This document shows, piece by piece, positions 5,520 to 10,338 of a stretch of DNA of 10,338 nt. Each line of letters starts with the position of its first letter. The stretch's first letter is position 1. The stretch is from DASYRM01 sp036004405 (GTDB lineage: Bacteria; Acidobacteriota; Vicinamibacteria; Vicinamibacterales; UBA2999): NCBI GenBank assembly GCA_036004405.1, contig DASYRM010000194.1:1-10338 (forward strand). Direction: 5' to 3'. The notes under the pieces were generated by a model. The model was given only the letters and a program-made list of their open reading frames with translations. It ran no database searches and was not told where the DNA came from. A program made the position numbers and the translations under genes.

Positions 5520-8500
5520 ATGGTCATACGGCCGACGGCCCGGGCGCTCCTTGCGACCCTCGTCTTCCTGTGCCTGCCGGTGCTGGGGGCAGCGCAGGCC
5601 ACGACCGGCAGCATCTCCGGCGTGATCACGGATATGAGCGGTGCCGCGCTGCCGGGAGCCGACATCACCGTCACGCAGACCGAGACCGGGCTCGTGCGGC
5701 AACTGGTATCGGATTCCTCCGGTTACTACCGGGCGCTCAATCTGAATCCGGGTCAGTACAGGGTGGTCGCCGGGCTTCCGGGGTTCCGCGTCGGTACCGT
5801 CGACCGGCTGGTGGTGACGGTGAGTCGCGACCTGCGCGTGGACATCGAGTTGCAGCTGCCCATCTTCGACAGCGAGGTCACGGTGAGAGCCGAGACGCGT
5901 CGCGTCGACGTCGGCGCCACGGCAGTCGGTGGCGTCGTGAGCACGCGGCAGATCTCGGAGCTGCCGTTGAACGGCCGCAGCTTCATGCAGCTTGCCAGCC
6001 TGCAGCCGGGTGTGGTCGTGAGCCGCGGTACCGGCAAGGGGTTCACCGGCGGCTTCGGCCAGACGCAGCTCGCCTTCGGCGGCGCGCGCCCCGAGCACAC
6101 CGGCTACCTGATGGACGGCACCAACATCGCGGACATCTCCGACAAGGCGCCGTCGAGCGTCGCCGGCGTGCTGCTGGGTGTGGACACGCTGCAGGAGTTC
6201 AGCGTGCAGACGCACGGCTACAGCGCCGAGTTCGGCCGCGCCGCCGGCGGGCTGATCAGCGCCGTCACCAAGTCGGGCACCAACCAGCTCCACGGCACCG
6301 GCTTCGAGTTCCATCGCGACAGCGCACTCGACGCGCGCAACCCCTTCGACGTGGCGGCGCCGCCCGGCTTCCGCCGCAACCAGTTCGGCGGCACGTTCGG
6401 CGGGCCGATCCTGCAGAACCGGCTCTTCTTCTTCACCGGCTACGAGGGGCTGCGGGACGAGCGGTCCATCACGCGCTATGCGCGGCTGCCCAACACGCTC
6501 GCGCACCAGGGCCTCGTGCCCGACGCCTCCGGCGTGCTCCGGAACGTCGGCGTGCACCCCACAGTACGGCCGTATCTCGATCTGCTGTTTCCCACTCCTA
6601 CGGGGCAGGACTTCGGCGACGGGACGGCAGAACTGGCCCATGCCCATGTCGATCCCACCAACGAGAACTTCTGGGTGGGAAAGATCGACTGGCAGGCGGC
6701 CAACAGCGACTCGTTCCTGTTCCGGCTGTCGCGCGACACGTCCGATTCGCTGACGTCCCAGGAGCACCCGCTGTTCGTCGAGTCGGCCGACACCACCACC
6801 CGCTATCTCACCGGGCAGCACCAGCACCTCTTCAATGCCAACGTCCTCAACGTGCTGCGCGTGGCCGCCAACCGGACGGCTCGCAACAACGATCTGCTGC
6901 CCACGGTGGACATCCCGCGCGCGCTGTTCTTCTCGGAGGACCCGCACTGGGGCGCCATCACCGTCACCGGCCTCTCGATTGCTGGCTCGACGGCCACGAT
7001 TCCGGTGGATTACACGCAGGATGTCTACGAGCTGGCCGACACGTTTACGTGGGTCAAGGGCGGACACACGTGGAAGTCGGGCTTCGACTGGCAGAACTAC
7101 CACTTCGACGGGTTCTCGTACTCGCGCTACGGCGGCGAGTTCCGCTTTCGCAATCTGAACGAGTTCCTCACCCTGCGGCGCAGCGGCACCGCGCAGGCGG
7201 ATCGCTTCACCGGCAACCTGCCCGGTACCGATACGAACCGCCGTGTGCGGCAGCACTACGTGTCGATGTTCGCGCAGGACGACTGGCGCCTGCGTGACGG
7301 CCTCACGCTGTCGGCCGGGCTGCGCTACGAGTTCGTCACCGATCCCAGGGAGTTGAATGGCGCCGTCGGCGGCCTTCTGAGCTTCGACGACCTCGAGTCG
7401 GGTCCGCGCGGCATCACGCCGGGCAGTCCGCTCTTCGACAACCCGTCGAAAGGGAGCCTGGCGCCAAGGCTCGGCGCCGCCTGGAGCCCGCGCGGCGACC
7501 ACCGCACGACCGTCCGCGGCGGCTGGGGCGTCTTCTATCAGCCGCTCACCGTATCGTTCTACCGGGGCACGGTCTTCCGCGTCTATCCGTACTTCGCGGG
7601 CGTGGACATCCGGCAGCCGGCGGTGTTCGGCCCCGGGAACATCGCGGTGCTCGCGGCCGGAGTGAACCCCGCCTCGGTGCAGAAGCGGTCCGAGTTCATC
7701 GAGTACGACCTCGAACAGCCGTTCATCCAGCAGTGGCATGCCGAGATCGAAAGGGAGCTGCCGTTCGGGCTCGTCGGCGAAGCCGGGTACATCGGCTCGA
7801 AGGGATCGAATCTGCCGTTCTACGGTGACCCCAATGCGGTGCCGTCCGAGTACACGGCCGACGGCACCAAGCGCATCGTGCCCGGGGTGACGCTGCGCTA
7901 TCCGAGCTGGGGCCGCATCCGCACGCGCACGAACGTGGCGCGGTCGATCTACCACGGGTTGATCCTGGGGCTGAATCGTCGCTTCAACCAGGGCCTGATG
8001 CTGCAGGGGTCGTACACCTACGGCAACAGCCGCGACACCTGGTCGGGCGGGCAGCTCGGCGACAGCGACTTCGACAACGGCGTGGGCAACGCGACCGATT
8101 GGTGGGACCCTGAATACGAGTTCGGACCGTCGAATTTCGACGTGCGCCACAACCTGGTGCTGAACGGCGTCTACCAGCTGCCGTGGGGGCGCGGCCTCAC
8201 CGGCGTGGCCGGGGCGCTCGCCTCGGGCTGGAACATCGGCGGCGTGGCGCAGTTCTCGTCGGGGATTCCGTTCACGCCCTACATCGGCTTCGATCGCGCC
8301 GGCGATCTGATGAGCGACACCGGGCAGCAGAAGCCGAACGTGAACGGCGCGGTGGTGTACCCGCACACCGCGGCGCAGTGGTTCGATCCGGCGTCGTTCA
8401 GCCTGCCGGCGGTGGGCATCTTCGGCAATGCGGGGCGCAATTCGTTGCGCGCGCCCGGCGTCAAGGTGGCCGACGTCTCCGTCTTCAAGAACGTCCCGGC

Positions 8501-8684
8501 CGGCCACGCCACGGTGCAGCTCCGCCTCGAGGCGTTCAACGTCTTCAACTGGGTGAACCTGGGTCTGCCGTCCGCGGCGGTACTCTTCAATCCCGACGGG
8601 TCGCGGTTTGCCGGCGCCGGTCGCATCACCAGCACGTCCACGCCCGCGCGTCAGCTGCAGGTCGGCCTGAAGATCCTGTTCTGA
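5520..8684 (+). CDS. TonB-dependent receptor, Oar-like, with carboxypeptidase-regulatory domain
   Basis: This 1054-residue outer-membrane protein has a signal peptide (about 1-27, ending LGAAQA), an Ig-like carboxypeptidase-regulatory domain (about 31-113: GSISGVITDMSGAALPGADI, then SGYYRALNLNPGQYRV), a plug domain (about 140-255: LPLNGRSFMQL, YLMDGTN, and SAEFGRAAGGLISAVTKSGTN) and a long beta-barrel to the end. The last strand is RQLQVGLKILF, with the terminal Phe typical of outer-membrane barrels. Oar-like receptors of this size are abundant in Acidobacteria and are thought to import large or complex nutrients with TonB energy; the ligand here is unknown, and no SusD-type lipoprotein or TonB/ExbBD genes are nearby. 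ATG 5520 is preferred over in-frame GTG 5505 because it gives a cleaner signal peptide (short basic start MVIRPTAR) and follows a promoter-like box. The GTG start would add five residues. AGGGG at 5498-5502 fits neither start well. Confidence 0.93.
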   Translation: MVIRPTARALLATLVFLCLPVLGAAQATTGSISGVITDMSGAALPGADITVTQTETGLVRQLVSDSSGYYRALNLNPGQYRVVAGLPGFRVGTVDRLVVTVSRDLRVDIELQLPIFDSEVTVRAETRRVDVGATAVGGVVSTRQISELPLNGRSFMQLASLQPGVVVSRGTGKGFTGGFGQTQLAFGGARPEHTGYLMDGTNIADISDKAPSSVAGVLLGVDTLQEFSVQTHGYSAEFGRAAGGLISAVTKSGTNQLHGTGFEFHRDSALDARNPFDVAAPPGFRRNQFGGTFGGPILQNRLFFFTGYEGLRDERSITRYARLPNTLAHQGLVPDASGVLRNVGVHPTVRPYLDLLFPTPTGQDFGDGTAELAHAHVDPTNENFWVGKIDWQAANSDSFLFRLSRDTSDSLTSQEHPLFVESADTTTRYLTGQHQHLFNANVLNVLRVAANRTARNNDLLPTVDIPRALFFSEDPHWGAITVTGLSIAGSTATIPVDYTQDVYELADTFTWVKGGHTWKSGFDWQNYHFDGFSYSRYGGEFRFRNLNEFLTLRRSGTAQADRFTGNLPGTDTNRRVRQHYVSMFAQDDWRLRDGLTLSAGLRYEFVTDPRELNGAVGGLLSFDDLESGPRGITPGSPLFDNPSKGSLAPRLGAAWSPRGDHRTTVRGGWGVFYQPLTVSFYRGTVFRVYPYFAGVDIRQPAVFGPGNIAVLAAGVNPASVQKRSEFIEYDLEQPFIQQWHAEIERELPFGLVGEAGYIGSKGSNLPFYGDPNAVPSEYTADGTKRIVPGVTLRYPSWGRIRTRTNVARSIYHGLILGLNRRFNQGLMLQGSYTYGNSRDTWSGGQLGDSDFDNGVGNATDWWDPEYEFGPSNFDVRHNLVLNGVYQLPWGRGLTGVAGALASGWNIGGVAQFSSGIPFTPYIGFDRAGDLMSDTGQQKPNVNGAVVYPHTAAQWFDPASFSLPAVGIFGNAGRNSLRAPGVKVADVSVFKNVPAGHATVQLRLEAFNVFNWVNLGLPSAAVLFNPDGSRFAGAGRITSTSTPARQLQVGLKILF

Positions 8685-8690
8685 GTCGTA

Positions 8691-8763
8691 CGTAGAGGCG
8701 GACCTGCAGGTGGGCCGCGCGGGATGAGCCTGGCGCGAGCAGGCCTGCAGGTCCGCCTCTACG
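8691..8763. repeat. Long inverted repeat (REPIN-like) between convergent genes
   Basis: A perfect 20-bp inverted repeat has arms 8691-8710 (CGTAGAGGCGGACCTGCAGG) and 8744-8763 (its exact reverse complement) with a 33-base spacer. Each arm also carries a smaller palindrome: ACCTGCAGGT at 8702-8711 and CCTGCAGG at 8744-8751. The left unit (8697-8716) has the same 20-base size and CCTNNAGG centre as those at 1-20 and 2424-2443. Two such units in opposite orientation match the architecture of REPIN elements. The whole 84-base gap between the receptor stop and the ATP-grasp stop is essentially this structure, so it probably also ends transcription from both sides, though neither side has a clear T tract. 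Confidence 0.8.
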
Positions 8764-8768
8764 AAGAG

Positions 8769-9857
8769 TCAGCGCCGGGGCAGCAGGGAATAGAGCTTCC
8801 GGACCGGACGGTTCAGCAGCGGCGCGTCGTAGAGCCGCCGCAGCCAGCCCGCGACGCGCTGCCGGCGCCGAAGTTCGTCGGCCTCGCGCCGCAGGCGCGC
8901 CTGCAGGGCGGAGGCGATGTGTACCTCCACGCGCCCCTCGGCCGGACGCAGGTCGAGCTCGAGGAACGCCGCGCGGAGCTGGGCATGGAAGATGTCGCGG
9001 CCGCTGTCGCGGAGCGCCTTCAGCGCCGGCGGCAGCTGCGTGTGGCGCGACTGACCCTCGGCGCGCCCCAGCGTGGCGTTGAGGTTGATCTCCCACACCT
9101 GCGGCACGCCGGCGGCCACGCCGTAATCCACGCGCCCGTAGTCGATGCCCGCAATCTCGAACACCTTGGCGAGCCAGGCGGCGTGCGGGTTCTCGCGCTG
9201 GAACTGCAGCCCTTCCTGCACGCTGGCCTCGGTGGGCTCATTCTGAGTCGACTTGACGATCCACGTCGGCGAGGCGAAGACGTGGCTCGGGATGATGTGT
9301 CGCCCCACCTTGAAGGCCGCGTACTTGCGAAACAGGCGGTCGGGCCCGGACACATCGCAGTACTCCACGATCATGTGGTCGCTCATCCGCCGCCCCCGGA
9401 TGCGGAGGGCCCTGAGCATCCACCGCAGCTCGTCGGGTGTCTCGACGATCCGCGTGGCCGGACCGTTGTGGCGATGGATGTGGCGGACGAACACGGGGAA
9501 GCGCGTAACCTGGTCCGCCTGATCGGTGCGATACACGCGGAAGGTGTTGAGCCCCTCCTCCCACAGCCGCTGCAGCAGCTCGAACCGGAGCAGGGCACGC
9601 CGTGGATCGTTGAGACGCGGCGCGTGCGGCGCCGCCGCGGCGTGCGCGTCCCACAGCACGCCGACCAGTTCCCGTTGTGCCGGGGTCACCTGGTCGAGGC
9701 CGGCGAAAATCTGCGGCCCCGCGCTGCACGACACGCCGTCGCCGGCGATGTCCTCGTAGACGCGCGCCTCGAACCGATCGGCAATCGCCCGTCCGCGATG
9801 GCTCCGGTAGTTCTGGACGCCGAACGCCCCCTCGCGATTGACCCAGAACGTGATCAC
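8769..9857 (-). CDS. ATP-grasp-like enzyme (putative carboxylate-amine/thiol ligase), coupled to ABC transporter
   Basis: This 362-residue cytoplasmic protein is read from a GTG at 9857, which overlaps the ABC transporter stop in GTGA and has GGAG 8 bases before it. The in-frame ATG at 9905 would force a 52-base overlap and is less likely. I do not recognise a named family, but the middle looks like ATP-grasp: FPVFVR (120-125), a MIVEYCD strand (162-168), FRKYAAFKVG (176-185), then GRVDYG (241-246) and VWEINLNATLG (254-264). Asp244, Glu256 and Asn258 stand where ATP-grasp enzymes bind magnesium. Known relatives join a carboxylate to an amine or thiol through an acyl phosphate. Residues about 300-362 are helical and Arg-rich, ending RKLYSLLPRR; no signal peptide is present. 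Position behind an ABC exporter-type ATPase suggests the ligase builds or tailors something that is exported. The substrate is unknown. Confidence 0.7.
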   Translation of the reverse strand: MITFWVNREGAFGVQNYRSHRGRAIADRFEARVYEDIAGDGVSCSAGPQIFAGLDQVTPAQRELVGVLWDAHAAAAPHAPRLNDPRRALLRFELLQRLWEEGLNTFRVYRTDQADQVTRFPVFVRHIHRHNGPATRIVETPDELRWMLRALRIRGRRMSDHMIVEYCDVSGPDRLFRKYAAFKVGRHIIPSHVFASPTWIVKSTQNEPTEASVQEGLQFQRENPHAAWLAKVFEIAGIDYGRVDYGVAAGVPQVWEINLNATLGRAEGQSRHTQLPPALKALRDSGRDIFHAQLRAAFLELDLRPAEGRVEVHIASALQARLRREADELRRRQRVAGWLRRLYDAPLLNRPVRKLYSLLPRR

Positions 9858-10338
9858 GACGCCGACTCCACCGGCGTCTTGAGCCCGACGCGCTGCGTGT
9901 CCCACAGCTCGCGATAGAGATCGTTGCCGTGCAGCAGCGACTCGTGCGAGCCCGAGGCCACCACGGTGCCGCGGTCCACCACCAGGATCAGGTCGGCGGC
10001 GCGCAGCGTGGACAGCCGGTGCGCGATGGTGAACGTGGTCTTGCCCCGCGTCAGGCGCTCGAGCGCCGCCTGGATCTTCACCTCGGAAATCGAGTCGAGG
10101 TTCGACGTCGCCTCGTCGAGGATGACGATGGGAGCGTCCTTCAGCAGCGCCCGCGCCACGTTGATGCGCTGGATCTGGCCGGCCGACAGCAGGCGTCCGC
10201 CCACCCCGAGCACCGTGTCGTAGCCGTCGGGCAGCTTGACGATGTCGTCGTGGATCTCGGCCGCCGTGGCGGCGCGCTCCACGTCGGCGTCGCTGGCGGT
10301 CAGGCTGCCATAGCGGATGTTCTCGCGGACGCTGGTCC
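9854..10338 (-). CDS. ABC transporter ATP-binding/permease protein, C-terminal part (cut by window edge)
   Basis: Only the last 160 residues are inside the window; the reading frame runs open to base 10338, so the gene continues to the right. What is visible is the second half of an ABC ATPase of the MsbA/lipid-A or peptide exporter type: TSVRENIRYG (1-10 of the fragment) after the Q-loop, signature LSAGQIQR (50-57), Walker B IVILDE (70-75), D-loop SNLD (78-81) and the switch His106 in IAHRLST. The signature has Ala in place of the second residue Gly of the usual LSGGQ. The tail after the H-loop (DRGTVVASGSHESLL) is typical of exporters with fused membrane domain and ATPase. Such proteins work as dimers in the inner membrane, so the missing upstream part should hold about six helices and Walker A. 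The stop overlaps the ATP-grasp start. Confidence 0.9.
   Translation of the reverse strand, partial: TSVRENIRYGSLTASDADVERAATAAEIHDDIVKLPDGYDTVLGVGGRLLSAGQIQRINVARALLKDAPIVILDEATSNLDSISEVKIQAALERLTRGKTTFTIAHRLSTLRAADLILVVDRGTVVASGSHESLLHGNDLYRELWDTQRVGLKTPVESAS
9866..9869 (-). promoter_or_regulatory. Ribosome binding site deciding the ATP-grasp GTG start
   Basis: On the minus strand GGAG lies 8 bases before GTG 9857, inside the 3' end of the ABC gene. With the GTGA stop/start overlap it supports the GTG over the upstream ATG at 9905. Confidence 0.5.

Noticed and set aside
4728..8507. A 1259-codon open frame on the minus strand
   Set aside because: It lies opposite the LOG gene and the TonB receptor, both with clear family motifs. 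Its translation is rich in Arg, His, Val and Glu without domains or signal, as expected for an antisense frame in high-GC DNA with strong third-position bias.
9858..9905. Possible longer start (ATG 9905) for the ATP-grasp gene
   Set aside because: It would overlap the ABC gene by 52 bases and add a stretch without homology-like features; the GTGA overlap with GGAG is a better fit.
8724..9917. A 397-codon plus-strand frame opposite the ATP-grasp gene
   Set aside because: It begins inside the inverted repeat and translates to low-complexity Arg/Pro/His-rich sequence. The minus strand has ATP-grasp-like motifs, an operon overlap and a ribosome site.
1..10338. CRISPR array, prophage, insertion sequence or tRNA
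   Set aside because: No regularly spaced direct repeats, no transposase or integrase motifs and no cloverleaf seen on either strand; gaps between genes are all under about 85 bases.

Overview
The window looks like ordinary chromosomal DNA from a high-GC, Gram-negative, aerobic heterotroph. An Acidobacteriota host, probably of the Vicinamibacteria type, is the best guess. The reasons are a very large Oar-type TonB-dependent receptor with an N-terminal carboxypeptidase-regulatory domain, a cytochrome c/PQQ-dehydrogenase pair, a secreted protein family of unknown function that I associate with acidobacterial genomes, and short GC-rich palindromes in the gaps between genes. The taxonomic call is inference; there is no rRNA or marker gene. 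I see no transposase, phage gene, CRISPR array, tRNA or rRNA. Genes fill nearly everything: the largest gaps are about 83-84 bases, and each of those holds a palindrome.

Layout, left to right. (1) Bases 1-54 are two adjacent GC-rich hairpins. (2) 64-3452 (+) is an oxidative module: a periplasmic diheme cytochrome c, a PQQ-dependent alcohol dehydrogenase overlapping it by 4 bases (ATGA), and a secreted protein of unknown function after a short palindrome. The likely flow is substrate to PQQ to diheme cytochrome to the respiratory chain. The dehydrogenase has an Asp-Tyr-Asp at its active site, the arrangement seen in lanthanide-using enzymes. (3) 3536-5453 (+) is a tight three-gene operon: an exported alpha/beta hydrolase, a protein-tyrosine-phosphatase-like protein with a shortened C-x4-R loop, and a LOG-family nucleotide phosphoribohydrolase. 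A promoter-like box 7 bases before the first ATG suggests a leaderless transcript. (4) 5520-8684 (+) is the TonB-dependent receptor, with a box at the same 7-base distance from its ATG. (5) 8691-8763 is a large inverted repeat between convergent genes, probably a two-way terminator and a dimeric form of the same palindrome family. (6) 8769-10338 (-) is an operon: an ABC transporter ATPase cut by the window edge, then an ATP-grasp-like enzyme whose GTG start overlaps the ABC stop codon (GTGA).

The least explained items are the palindrome family (shared CCTNNAGG centre and CGTAG/CTACG flanks), the ABC/ATP-grasp pair, which could belong to a peptide or surface-polymer pathway continuing past the right edge, and the secreted protein at 2463-3452. 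No item amounts to a clearly new defence or mobile system.
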